A DNA stretch of 64,000 nt, taken from positions 1,550,001 through 1,614,000 of the forward strand of contig DASZBM010000002.1 in the NCBI GenBank assembly GCA_035944135.1, read 5' to 3'. Positions 26,631 to 35,230 of the stretch are shown here, in pieces (position 1 is the first letter of the stretch; each line of letters begins with the position of its first letter). Both the position numbers and the translations under genes were made by a program. The notes below the pieces were generated by a model. It saw nothing but the letters and a program-made list of their open reading frames with translations. It searched no databases and was not told the DNA's origin. This DNA is from Acidobacteriaceae bacterium. Lineage in GTDB: Bacteria > Acidobacteriota > Terriglobia > Terriglobales > Acidobacteriaceae.

Positions 26631-27560
26631 ATGCAATCTGCTCATAAAAAGAACACATCAACAGCAATCCGCGCACAGCTAACTCTCGTCCCACGCGCCC
26701 CACGAGAGCACACGCAGCGCCGCAGTCCGCTCGCACTCTGGCACCTTCTCTCACTCGACGCACCCTCCGTCGCCTGCGTCTGGACCATCGCCGTTGCGTC
26801 CGCCGTCGGCCTGCATCTTCCCTGGACATCACCCGCCGCGATGTTCGTCGCCGTCTGGATTCTCTATGTCGCCGACCGGCTCCTGGACGCCCGCTCGCTC
26901 GACACACATCACGCTCCGCACGATCTAGAAGCTCGCCACATCTTCCACCATCGTCATCGCCGTGCCTTCCTCGCCGGCATCCTCATCTCCGCCTGCCTGC
27001 TCTCTGCGCTTCTGCGCACGCTTGACACGCACGCACTCCGCCTCTACGTGCTCCTCGCCACGCTGCTCGCCGCATACTTTCTTCTCATCCACGCGCGCCC
27101 TGACACCGCCCATCGCCTCCCCAAAGAGCTCGCCGTCGGCATCTTCTTCCCTGCCGCCGTCTTCATCCCCACCGTCGCGCGTCTGCCGCAACTGCGGCTC
27201 GATCTCCTGCCCATCGCGATTCTCCTCGCCGCCACATGCTCCCTCAACTGCCTCTTCCTCTACGCTTGGGAGCATCCCGGTCCGCGCACACACGCACACA
27301 GCTCCACGCGCTGGGCCACACGTCACCTCGTCCCTCTCACCTGCACCATCGCCGCGCTCTCGCTCGTCTACTGTCTCCGGTCGAGTGCTCTACTGTCTGC
27401 ACCGCGCAGCCTCATCGCATGCATTCTCGCGAGCTCGCTCCTGCTCCTCGCACTTCATTACCTGCGCCGACGCCTTCAACCCATCCATCTCCGCGCGCTC
27501 GCAGACCTCGTGCTCCTTACGCCACTCATCCCGCTCGCACTCTCCCATCTCAAACGGTGA
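26631..27560 (+). CDS. Hypothetical polytopic membrane protein
   Basis: I cannot name this 309-residue protein. It has about seven to eight hydrophobic segments after a charged N-terminus of roughly 40 residues, and His-rich loops (HHAPHDLEARHIFHHRHRR). The layout recalls UbiA-like prenyltransferases, but no Asp-rich motif pair is clear, so I do not assign it. It overlaps the methyltransferase gene by four bases (GTGA), so both are probably translated from one mRNA. Confidence 0.7.
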   Translation: MQSAHKKNTSTAIRAQLTLVPRAPREHTQRRSPLALWHLLSLDAPSVACVWTIAVASAVGLHLPWTSPAAMFVAVWILYVADRLLDARSLDTHHAPHDLEARHIFHHRHRRAFLAGILISACLLSALLRTLDTHALRLYVLLATLLAAYFLLIHARPDTAHRLPKELAVGIFFPAAVFIPTVARLPQLRLDLLPIAILLAATCSLNCLFLYAWEHPGPRTHAHSSTRWATRHLVPLTCTIAALSLVYCLRSSALLSAPRSLIACILASSLLLLALHYLRRRLQPIHLRALADLVLLTPLIPLALSHLKR

Positions 27561-28198
27561 GCGACACGCAACCCAACTTCGACCGCGTCGCGGCCATCTA
27601 CCGCTGGGCGGAATACATCTCCCTCGGCCCGCTCCTGCAGCGCACCCGCACGCACTTCCTCAACCAGCTCAACAACCCTAGCCGCGCACTCATCCTCGGC
27701 GACGGCGACGGCCGCTTCCTCGAGCAACTCCTCCGCCGCTACCCCGACTGCACCGCCATCGCCGCCGACACCAGCGCCGCCATGCTCTCGAAACTCCGCA
27801 ACCGCTGCGCCTTCGCCACAACACGCCTCACGACCCTCCATCGCTCCGCACTCGAGATCGACACCCCACCCGCCACCGACCTCATCGTCACGCACTTCCT
27901 TCTCGACTGCTTCACCCAACCCGAGGTCGACGCGCTCACCACCCGCCTCGCCTCGCCACTCCCGCCCGGCGCGCTCTGGCTCGTCAGCGACTTCGCCCTT
28001 CCCACCAGCCGCCTGCTCCGCCCGATCGCTCGCCTCTACATCATGTCGCTCTACGCCACATTTCGCCTGCTCACCGGCCTTCGCGTGCGTCACCTACCCG
28101 ACCCGCAGTTCGCTCTCGCCCGCGCCGGACTTCGCCGCATCGCCCGAATATCTTTCCTCTTCGGCCTGCTCTACACAGAGCTCTGGCAGCACGAGTAG
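27557..28198 (+). CDS. Class I SAM-dependent methyltransferase
   Basis: 213 residues from GTG 27557. Motif I is ALILGDGDGRFLEQLL near residue 36, with a GDGDG version of the usual GxGxG. The acidic residue of the next strand lies in AIAADTSAAML, and DLIVTHFLLDCF is the post-I/II region. The substrate is unknown; it could act on a quinone- or lipid-type molecule given the upstream membrane protein, but that is inference. It overlaps that gene by four bases. Confidence 0.82.
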   Translation: MSDTQPNFDRVAAIYRWAEYISLGPLLQRTRTHFLNQLNNPSRALILGDGDGRFLEQLLRRYPDCTAIAADTSAAMLSKLRNRCAFATTRLTTLHRSALEIDTPPATDLIVTHFLLDCFTQPEVDALTTRLASPLPPGALWLVSDFALPTSRLLRPIARLYIMSLYATFRLLTGLRVRHLPDPQFALARAGLRRIARISFLFGLLYTELWQHE

Positions 28199-28247
28199 AC
28201 TTGTCCTAGCGCGCAACCCACACGGTTTCGCCAACATCCACCCTCGT

Positions 28248-28433
28248 ATGAGCTCCTCAACGCAGCCATCGCGGACGCCCTTCAACGCCCCCGAACGAGA
28301 CCCCGTCTCCGACCCCGAGCCGCCCGTTCCGCCGCTGCCCGAACCCGACCCCGGCGTCTTCCACCACGAACCCAAATCGGCCCCCATCAAGTCAGAACCG
28401 GCCCCCGCCAGGAACGAAAAAGCCCACGCATGA
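28248..28433 (+). CDS. Small proline-rich hypothetical protein
   Basis: 61 residues, one quarter Pro, with repeated acidic/proline segments (PVSDPEPPVPPLPEPDPG). Probably disordered. Support comes from its four-base ATGA overlap with the sixA start and the matching codon bias. It could instead be leader sequence of sixA. Confidence 0.5.
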   Translation: MSSSTQPSRTPFNAPERDPVSDPEPPVPPLPEPDPGVFHHEPKSAPIKSEPAPARNEKAHA

Positions 28434-28975
28434 ATCTGTTCATCCTTCGCCACGCCAGTGCCGGTACGCGCCGCACCAATCCAGTCGTAGACGTCAAACG
28501 CCCTCTCGACAAAGACGGCAAGCGCCACTGCATCCACCTCGCGCAAGTCCTCAACGCGCTCAAGACCAACTTCGATCTCATCGTCTCCAGCCCGCTCAAG
28601 CGCAGCCTGCAGACCGCCCAACTCGTCGGCACAGAGACCGGCTACGAGTCGCCCATCCTCATCTCAAAGGCGCTCGCGCCGGACGCCACCTGGGCGCAGT
28701 TCCAGCGCCTCCTGCACGAGTGCTCCAACTACGAAAACGTGATGGTCGTCGGTCACAATCCGAACATCACTTCGTTCCTTGTCCATCTGCTCAGCTCGAA
28801 CGGTCATGACGGAATGCATCAGCGGCCGCGCATCCGGCTCCGCAAAGGTGCAATAGCCCGGCTCAACATGCAGCGCGGTCCGGCCACGCTGCAATGGCTG
28901 CTTGCCCCGCCAGTCGTCAAAGCGCTCTACGCCACTTCCACAAAGAGCTCCCGCCGGAAGACTTCGCGGAAGTAA
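28430..28975 (+). CDS. sixA: SixA-type phosphohistidine phosphatase
   Basis: Histidine-phosphatase-superfamily protein (181 residues). The phosphate pocket RHASAG carries the catalytic His8, followed by SSPLKRSLQTA (conserved Arg) and the second His in VVGHNPNI. SixA proteins dephosphorylate phosphohistidine of HPt domains or PTS proteins. Its 3' end overlaps the opposite-strand ppx gene by 49 bases. The C-terminal tail beyond ALYAT is Lys/Arg/Ser-rich and not family-like, and most of it lies in that overlap. Confidence 0.87.
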   Translation: MNLFILRHASAGTRRTNPVVDVKRPLDKDGKRHCIHLAQVLNALKTNFDLIVSSPLKRSLQTAQLVGTETGYESPILISKALAPDATWAQFQRLLHECSNYENVMVVGHNPNITSFLVHLLSSNGHDGMHQRPRIRLRKGAIARLNMQRGPATLQWLLAPPVVKALYATSTKSSRRKTSRK

Positions 28976-30510
28976 GGCGCCTCTTTCTTCAGCGACCACA
29001 GCTCCAGCTCCGCTCCTCCGCGCGACGGAATCAGCTCCATGATCACGCGCTTCGGAAACACACGCGTGCGCACCCGCACCGCCGTCGTGGTCCCGCGATC
29101 CTGGTTCAGCGTCTGCGCCAGCCGCAGCAGCACCACCGCGCGAATCACGTGCGTATGTTCCTCCAGCGGCACCGTGCGCATAATGCGGTCCATCGGATCC
29201 GGCCGCGTCTTGCCCAGGTAACGCGCAATCGCCCCTACAATCGCCCGCTGCTGCGGCGAGAACCCGAAGATCTCGGAGTTCGCAATGATGTATTGCGTGT
29301 GCCGGTATCTCCCCTGGTGGTTCATGTACTTGCCCACGCCCTGCATCATCGCCGCCGCGCGCAGCCACAGCCTGTACTCTTCCGGCAGCTCGTGCACGCG
29401 CTCCAGTTGATCGAAGATCTGCCCTGCCTGCTCGCTGTGCGCAGTCGCCTTCTTCAGATCGATGCCATAGTGCTTACATAGATGAACCACCCCGCGCCAC
29501 CGCTCCGCTTCCATCGTGCGATGCACAGTGGCACGCGTGTCCGTCTCTGCCAGCATCTGCGCCAGCATGCCATCGCGCAGCCCTAGCCGCGAGTAGCGGA
29601 ATCCCTTCAGCTCCATCCGCTCCAGCAGCGTCGCGTACACCTGCGCTCCGCCGCAGATAATCTCTGACCTCCGCGGCCCGATTCCCGGCATCGCCGCGCG
29701 CTGCGCGTTGGTCATCTTCAGCAGACGATCGGCAATTCTTCGCACCGCCGCCGCGCTCGTCGCCAGCGTCGCGTCACGCATCACACGCGCGCGTTTGCCG
29801 CGCGCCTGCTTCGTCGGCGCACGTTCGATAACGTCCTCTGCCGGAAGCGAGTGTGAAGCCTCGGCCAATGCCGCCGCCGTTCCTGACGTCGCAATCACCA
29901 GCCCTACGCGCGGGTGACCAAGCTTCCGCTCTCCACGACGCAGCTCACGATCGATAAACTTTCGCAGCCTCGCTACATCGACCTTGCTCGGCGGGTCGCT
30001 CCTCAAAAACTCCTGCTGCAAACGCACGGCTCCCAGCGGCAGACTCACCATGCTCTGAATGCGTCCCTGGTCCGATAGCGTCACCTCGCAGCTTCCGCCG
30101 CCGAGATCAATCAGCAGGCACTTGCCGCGCGCTCCCGCCTCGTGCGTCACCACTCCCAGGTGAATCAACCGGCCCTCTTCGAGCCCCGAGATGATCTCGA
30201 CATTCCACCCGGTCGTCGACTTCACCCACGCGCGAAATGCCTCCGAGTTCCGCGCATCGCGCATCGCGCTCGTCGCCACCACACGCACGCGGTCCGCGAC
30301 ATGCATCTGCGTTGCACGATGAAATCTCTTCAGGGCCTTGATGGTGTTCGCCATCGCCTCCGGCGAGATAACCCCAGTCTCGAAAACACTTTCGCCGAGC
30401 CTTGTTACCTCCCGGTCTTCGTACAACGTCTTAAGCTTGTGCTGCTGCACCGACGCGATCGCGAGCCGACAGGAGTTGGAGCCGATATCGATGGCTGCGA
30501 ACGTTGGCAT
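28927..30510 (-). CDS. ppx: Ppx/GppA exopolyphosphatase / pppGpp phosphatase
   Basis: 527-residue protein of the ASKHA fold that cleaves polyphosphate or pppGpp from the end. The N-terminal phosphate loop AAIDIGSNSCRL is at residues 5-16, VVATSAMRDARN and LLIDLGGGSCEV follow, and the C-terminal half is the helical HD-like domain of long Ppx proteins (ERWRGVVHLCKHYGID onwards). The upstream neighbour, a GT39 gene, is divergent. Ppx and SixA often share a neighbourhood with polyphosphate kinase, which is not in the window. Confidence 0.92.
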   Translation of the reverse strand: MPTFAAIDIGSNSCRLAIASVQQHKLKTLYEDREVTRLGESVFETGVISPEAMANTIKALKRFHRATQMHVADRVRVVATSAMRDARNSEAFRAWVKSTTGWNVEIISGLEEGRLIHLGVVTHEAGARGKCLLIDLGGGSCEVTLSDQGRIQSMVSLPLGAVRLQQEFLRSDPPSKVDVARLRKFIDRELRRGERKLGHPRVGLVIATSGTAAALAEASHSLPAEDVIERAPTKQARGKRARVMRDATLATSAAAVRRIADRLLKMTNAQRAAMPGIGPRRSEIICGGAQVYATLLERMELKGFRYSRLGLRDGMLAQMLAETDTRATVHRTMEAERWRGVVHLCKHYGIDLKKATAHSEQAGQIFDQLERVHELPEEYRLWLRAAAMMQGVGKYMNHQGRYRHTQYIIANSEIFGFSPQQRAIVGAIARYLGKTRPDPMDRIMRTVPLEEHTHVIRAVVLLRLAQTLNQDRGTTTAVRVRTRVFPKRVIMELIPSRGGAELELWSLKKEAPYFREVFRRELFVEVA

Positions 30511-30584
30511 TAAATGTTGAATCCTTCGTCGAGTTGAGTTCGTCCTTCTCTAGCAAGATACATTGGCGGCTACATCCCCCACGC

Positions 30585-32639
30585 ATGAGACGACCATCAA
30601 TTCCTGTCTTTACCGCGCATTCCCTCACAACAAATCCACAACTGCGCGCAATTGTTGCCGAGCCATCTCCCGCTCGTCCCGTTCTCTACGTTGAGAGCAC
30701 GCCTCGCGCCTCACCGCATCCCGAGCCCTGGTCCCGCCGCAGCGTACTCGTTCTTCTCGCGCTCTGGGCCGCAATGTTCCTCGCCGCCGCAGCCACACCC
30801 TCTCTGCTTGACGACGCCGACGCCACACACTCGCAAGCCGCGCAGGCCATGCTCCACACCGGCGACTGGGTCACGCTTCACGTCAACGGCATTCGCTATC
30901 TCGAAAAGCCGCCCCTGCCCTACTGGATCGCTGCATCCAGCCTCCGCATCTTCGGCGAGAACACCTTCGCCATCCATCTCCCGCTCGCACTAACCGTCCT
31001 CGGCCTCGCTCTGCTCGCGTATGCCTGGGGCCGCCGCGCTTTTTCTGAACGTGCCGGCTTCTACGCCGCGCTCTTCACCCTCACCTCCGTCGGCGTCTTC
31101 CTCTTCACACGCATCTTCATCCCCGACGCGCTGCTCTCTCTTCTTCTCGCACTCTCCATCTATGCCGCCCTCCGCGCCCTCGACATCCACGCGCAACGTC
31201 CGCGCCTCTGGGCCTTCCTCATGTGGAGCACCCTCGCCTGCGCCGTGCTCACCAAGGGCCTCGTCGCCATCGTCTTCCTCTTCGCCTCCGTCGGTCTCTT
31301 CCTGATCCTCACCGGCGAATGGCGTCGCTGGCGCCTGCTCCACCCCTTTACCGGCCTCGCCCTCTTCCTCGCGATTGCCGCGCCGTGGCACATCCTCGCC
31401 GCGCTGCGCAATCCAGCCGTGCCCATGCCCGCTGGCTCGGGCTTCCCATCGCACGCCGGCTGGACCTGGTTCTACCTCTACAACGAGCACATCGCGCGCT
31501 TCCTCGGCACCCGCGTCCCACGCGACTACAACAAGCTCCCCGCTGCGCTCTACTGGCTCCTTCACATCGTCTGGCTCTTCCCCTGGAGCCTATTCGCTCC
31601 CGCTGCCATCGCCGTCGCCTGGCGAGAACGAGGTTCACCGTCAGCTCGCTGGCTGGGGCTGGAACGTCACCGCCTCCGCGAGTCCCGTTGGCACAGTTTC
31701 CCGCGCCGTTCGTTCGCCGCCCGCACCATTCTCCTGCTCACCATCTTTTCGGCCATCATCCTCGCCTTCTTCTCGCTCTCCACCAACCAGGAGTACTACA
31801 CCTTCCCCGTCTACCTCCCGCTGCTCCTGCTCACCGCAGCCGCCCTCGCCCATCTCGAATCCGAGCCACTCACCTCCACTCGCACGCCGGGGTCCCTCAC
31901 CTTCGCGCACGCCGCGCTCACCGTCCTCGGCCTCATCATCGCCTCCGCGCTCACCTACGGCCTCTGGACCTCCCGCCACCTCGCCTTCGTTCCCGACATC
32001 GGCAGCCTGCTCGCACATCGCGGCGTCGGCGACTACACGCTCTCGATGTCCCACTTCTTCGACCTCACCGGCCCTTCCTTCGCCGCCCTTCGACTCCCCG
32101 CCGCGCTCGCCGCCATCGCCTTCGCCATCGGCCCGCTCGCCGCCTGGATCCTCCGCGCACGCCGCCACGCATTCGCGTCAACCCTCACCATCGCCCTCAC
32201 CGCGGCCACGTTCCTCATCGCCGCACACATCGCCCTCGTCCGCTTCGCGCCCATGCTCTCTTCGCGCGACTTCGCCTCCACCATCCAGAACCTCGAAGGT
32301 TCACACGCCATCGCCCCCGACAGCCAGGTCTTCCTCTACGGCGACCAGGCCTACGGCTCCTCCATCCCCTTCTACCTCGGCCAGCACGTTCAGCTCGTCG
32401 ACGGCCGCAGCACCTCCATGCTCTTCGGCAGCCTCTTCCCCGACGCACCGCACATCTTCCTCACACCCGCCGACCTGCTCGCTCAATGGGGCCGCGGCCC
32501 GCGTAAAATCCTCTTCGTCCCGCTCGAAAAGCGCGACATCGTCGACCACCTCCTCGGCCCGCACCAGATCCTCCTCAAAGAGACCTCCGGCAAAGCCCTC
32601 CTCACCGACCGCCCACTCGACCATCCTTCCGGGCAGTGA
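30585..32639 (+). CDS. GT39/ArnT-like glycosyltransferase, copy 1
   Basis: Membrane glycosyltransferase using polyprenyl-phosphate sugars (PMT/ArnT superfamily), 684 residues, about 11-12 TM. The first external loop holds the Asp pair of the family in SLLDDADATHSQAAQAML, followed by RYLEKPPLPYWIAA. The motif VLTKGLVAIVFLFA and FYLYNEHIARFLG are shared with the next gene, its tandem paralog. The ATG at 30585 is chosen; a start at 30504 overlaps ppx and lacks family-like sequence. It probably modifies a cell-envelope lipid or glycan. Confidence 0.88.
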   Translation: MRRPSIPVFTAHSLTTNPQLRAIVAEPSPARPVLYVESTPRASPHPEPWSRRSVLVLLALWAAMFLAAAATPSLLDDADATHSQAAQAMLHTGDWVTLHVNGIRYLEKPPLPYWIAASSLRIFGENTFAIHLPLALTVLGLALLAYAWGRRAFSERAGFYAALFTLTSVGVFLFTRIFIPDALLSLLLALSIYAALRALDIHAQRPRLWAFLMWSTLACAVLTKGLVAIVFLFASVGLFLILTGEWRRWRLLHPFTGLALFLAIAAPWHILAALRNPAVPMPAGSGFPSHAGWTWFYLYNEHIARFLGTRVPRDYNKLPAALYWLLHIVWLFPWSLFAPAAIAVAWRERGSPSARWLGLERHRLRESRWHSFPRRSFAARTILLLTIFSAIILAFFSLSTNQEYYTFPVYLPLLLLTAAALAHLESEPLTSTRTPGSLTFAHAALTVLGLIIASALTYGLWTSRHLAFVPDIGSLLAHRGVGDYTLSMSHFFDLTGPSFAALRLPAALAAIAFAIGPLAAWILRARRHAFASTLTIALTAATFLIAAHIALVRFAPMLSSRDFASTIQNLEGSHAIAPDSQVFLYGDQAYGSSIPFYLGQHVQLVDGRSTSMLFGSLFPDAPHIFLTPADLLAQWGRGPRKILFVPLEKRDIVDHLLGPHQILLKETSGKALLTDRPLDHPSGQ

Positions 32640-32696
32640 GCACGATCAGCCACGCCGCCATCTGACAACGTGAGACCATAGAAAAGACCCTCACGC

Positions 32697-34787
32697 GTGA
32701 TCTCAACCACCGCAGTTCCGTCCCCCTCAAGCCCCACACGAGGCACCCTCGCTGCGCCCCGTTCCTGGCGCTTCAGCTCCCTCGCGCTCATCACCCTCCC
32801 CTGGCTCATCCTCTATCTCGGCGGCATCTTCACCCCCGGCCTTCTCGACGACGTCGACTCGGTCTACATCGAAGTCGCCCGCGAGATGCTCCTCCGCCAC
32901 GACTACGTCACTCCCTTCGTCGACGGCATCCGCTTCTTCGACAAGCCGCCCCTCATGTACTGGCTCGCCGCCGGCTCCATGCACATCTTTGGCATCCACG
33001 ACTGGGCCGCACGCCTCCCACTCGCCCTCGGCGTCCTCGCTCTCCTCTTCGCCGTCTACGCGCTAGGCATCCGCCTCTTCGCCGCCGTCTCCCCCACGCA
33101 CGCGCCCGACCGCGGCGGCCTCTACGCCGCACTCGCGATGGCGCTCTCCATCGGCCCCTGGCTCTACACCCGCTTCTACATCCCGGACATCCTCATCGCC
33201 CTCTGGATGACCCTCGCCGTCCACCTCTTCCTCATGGCCCTCGACCGCACTCGAATCCCCACCAATCCGGGCGCCCCGCGGACCACCGTCCCCCCGGGTG
33301 CCCCATTCATGCGCAGTCTCATCGCGCATGAGTGGGTTCGCACGCTCTCACAATCCCCACTCCTGCCCATGCTCGGCTTCGCCGCCGTCGTCGCCCTCAG
33401 CGTCCTCACCAAGGGCCTCATCGGCCTCGTCTTCCCCATCCTCTTCGCGATCCTCTACCTCGCGATCACCCGCCAACTCAAACTCCTCACCAAGCTCTCG
33501 CTCCTCCCCGCCACTCTCGCCTTCCTCGCCATCGCTCTCCCCTGGCACATCCTCGCCGCGCTCTGTAACCCTGCCATCGCCATGCCCAGCGGCGTCGGCC
33601 TCCCACCACGCGCCGGCTGGGCCTGGTTCTACCTCTACAACGAGCACATCGCGCGCTTCCTCGGCCGCCGCATCCCCCACGACTACGGCCAGGTCCCCAT
33701 CCCGCTCTTCTGGCTCCTGCTCGTCCTCTGGCTCTTCCCCTGGGCGGCTTTCCTGCCCACCGCGGTCATCAGCGCCGTCAAACACCTTCGTGACCGCCAC
33801 GCGCGCAACCATCCTCCCACCATCCCCCGCCAGCGCACTTTCATCCCCTTCCGCCTCACCGAAGCCCTCACCGCCCTACTGCTCTGGGCCGGCATCATCC
33901 TCGGCTTCTTTACCATCTCCTCGCGGCAGGAGTACTACCACCTTCCCGCACTCCCCGCGCTCGCGCTCCTCGTCGGCGGCCTACTCGCCGCGGCCGACGA
34001 CCACTTCTTCACCAACTATCCCTTCTACGCCGACCCACTCCGCCGCACCCTCCGTGCCTCCCTTTGGTTCCTCGTTCCCATCGGCACTCTCCTCTTCCTC
34101 ATCTGCGGATACTTCGCCCTCTTCTCACCGCGCCCTGCCGCCGGCGTCACGCTCAACGACCTCCTCAGCTCCAATCCCGCGCTCTACAACCTCTCGCTCG
34201 GCCACATCTTCGATCTCACCGGCTCCGCCATGGGCTTCTTCCGCTGGCCCCTCTCCATCGTCGCTGTCTCTGCGCTCGTTCTCGGCCCCATCCAGCACCT
34301 CGTCCGCCGTAGCGCCGTCGGCAAGCCACCCCACCCGCTTGGCCCGCGGTCACGCACCTTCGCGGCCAACCTCGTGCTTGCCGCCGCCACCACGGGCATC
34401 CTCCTCGCCGCCCACCAGGGCTACGTCCGCTTCAATCCCATCCTCGGCTCCAAAGACATCGCCCTTGCCATCAACGCCCAAAAGCGTCCCGGCGACCTCA
34501 TCCTCATCGACGGCGAGCTGACCTCCGGCTCATCCCTGCTCTTCTACACATGCGAGCCCGCCTTCCTCGTCAACGGCCACGTCAACGGCCCATGGTTCGG
34601 CAGCTTCTGGCCCGACGCCCCCCAAATCTTCCTCACCGACGCCGACCTCACCCGCCTCTGGTCCGGCCCCCACCGCATCTTCCTGCTGACGTACCACCCC
34701 ACCGAGCGCGAACACTTCCTCGCCCCCCAAGGCCCCGTCCACGACCTCGCCGACTCAGGCGGCAAAACGCTGCTCTCGAATCGCTAG
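32697..34787 (+). CDS. GT39/ArnT-like glycosyltransferase, copy 2
   Basis: Tandem paralog of the preceding gene, 696 residues, GTG start. It shares the catalytic-loop signature LLDDVDSVYIEVAREML, FFDKPPLMYWLAA, the SVLTKGLIGLVF helix and FYLYNEHIARFLG. Compared with copy 1 it has about 30 extra residues just before SVLTKG; they are largely encoded by a palindromic repeat (33294-33336). The stop TAG begins the heptad array at 34785. Confidence 0.87.
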   Translation: MISTTAVPSPSSPTRGTLAAPRSWRFSSLALITLPWLILYLGGIFTPGLLDDVDSVYIEVAREMLLRHDYVTPFVDGIRFFDKPPLMYWLAAGSMHIFGIHDWAARLPLALGVLALLFAVYALGIRLFAAVSPTHAPDRGGLYAALAMALSIGPWLYTRFYIPDILIALWMTLAVHLFLMALDRTRIPTNPGAPRTTVPPGAPFMRSLIAHEWVRTLSQSPLLPMLGFAAVVALSVLTKGLIGLVFPILFAILYLAITRQLKLLTKLSLLPATLAFLAIALPWHILAALCNPAIAMPSGVGLPPRAGWAWFYLYNEHIARFLGRRIPHDYGQVPIPLFWLLLVLWLFPWAAFLPTAVISAVKHLRDRHARNHPPTIPRQRTFIPFRLTEALTALLLWAGIILGFFTISSRQEYYHLPALPALALLVGGLLAAADDHFFTNYPFYADPLRRTLRASLWFLVPIGTLLFLICGYFALFSPRPAAGVTLNDLLSSNPALYNLSLGHIFDLTGSAMGFFRWPLSIVAVSALVLGPIQHLVRRSAVGKPPHPLGPRSRTFAANLVLAAATTGILLAAHQGYVRFNPILGSKDIALAINAQKRPGDLILIDGELTSGSSLLFYTCEPAFLVNGHVNGPWFGSFWPDAPQIFLTDADLTRLWSGPHRIFLLTYHPTEREHFLAPQGPVHDLADSGGKTLLSNR
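33294..33336. repeat. Palindromic repeat inserted in frame in GT39 copy 2
   Basis: CCGGGTG followed by CCCATTCATGCGC (33302-33314), a 9-base loop and GCGCATGAGTGGG (33324-33336): 13-base arms with one G-T pair. The same left part and the ATGAGTGGG arm recur at 55244-55280 in a non-coding region. It is read through as coding sequence here. Confidence 0.75.
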
Positions 34788-34812
34788 TGGTTAGTGGTTA
34801 GTAGTTAGTGAG
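34785..34812. repeat. Heptad array, left copy
   Basis: Four tandem heptads with consensus TAGTGGT. The first TAG is the stop codon of GT39 copy 2. The array is inverted relative to the one at 35200-35230. Confidence 0.8.
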
Positions 34813-35210
34813 TTCTTGTCTGAGATACGATTTCGGATTGTGGCGATCGACGCATTCAGGATTGTGCCGACTTCCACCGCGAGTTGCTGCGTCAATTCCA
34901 GCTCGTCACGTTCGCCGAATCCGAGCGTCACTGCCAGCTCAAGCTGAGTTTCAACCTCCAGTGCCGAGCCTCTGGCAATTCCGAGGAAATGCAGAAATTC
35001 TCGTCGTGAAAGTCTCCCTCATCCCTCCGCAATATTGCTTGGCACCGAAACCGCGGCTCTCCGCAACTGATTCGTAAGCCCGAATCGCTCATCTGCCGGA
35101 AATGTTCGAGTGACCCTGTAAACCGCAGCAGTGAGCTCCATTGCCTTTTGCCACGCCACCGAACCCCGCAAAGAAGAAACCGCCAAACCAGCCCGCCTTT
35201 CACTAACCAC
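34791..35210 (-). pseudogene. Four-helix-bundle (S23-type) protein with in-frame TGA
   Basis: The first part (63 codons from GTG 35210) contains VAWQKAMELTAAVYRVTR, LRRAAVSVPSNIAEG, the signature of the four-helix-bundle family that includes 23S rRNA intervening-sequence proteins. A TGA at 35021-35019 follows EG. The same frame then continues with GRLSRREFLHFLGIARGS and LEVETQLELAVTLGF to a TAA at 34793-34791, which is the expected second half. So one in-frame nonsense codon interrupts an otherwise intact gene. Both its start and its end lie inside inverted heptad arrays. Start further downstream is possible. Confidence 0.8.
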
Positions 35211-35230
35211 TAACTACTAACCACTAACTA
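35200..35230. repeat. Heptad array, right copy
   Basis: Four TAGTGGT-like heptads read on the minus strand, mirror image of the left array; an 18-base stretch (35208-35225) is the exact reverse complement of 34793-34810. Its first TAG is the stop codon of the HpnI-like gene. Confidence 0.8.

Noticed and set aside
34928-35203. Alternative 91-codon minus-strand frame over the S23-type gene
   Set aside because: Its translation has no four-helix-bundle features; the family sequence is in the other frame, interrupted by one TGA, so a nonsense change rather than a frameshift explains the locus.
34785-35230. CRISPR array
   Set aside because: The repeats are 7 bases without spacers and are arranged as two inverted blocks around a gene, not as repeat-spacer units; no cas genes in the window.
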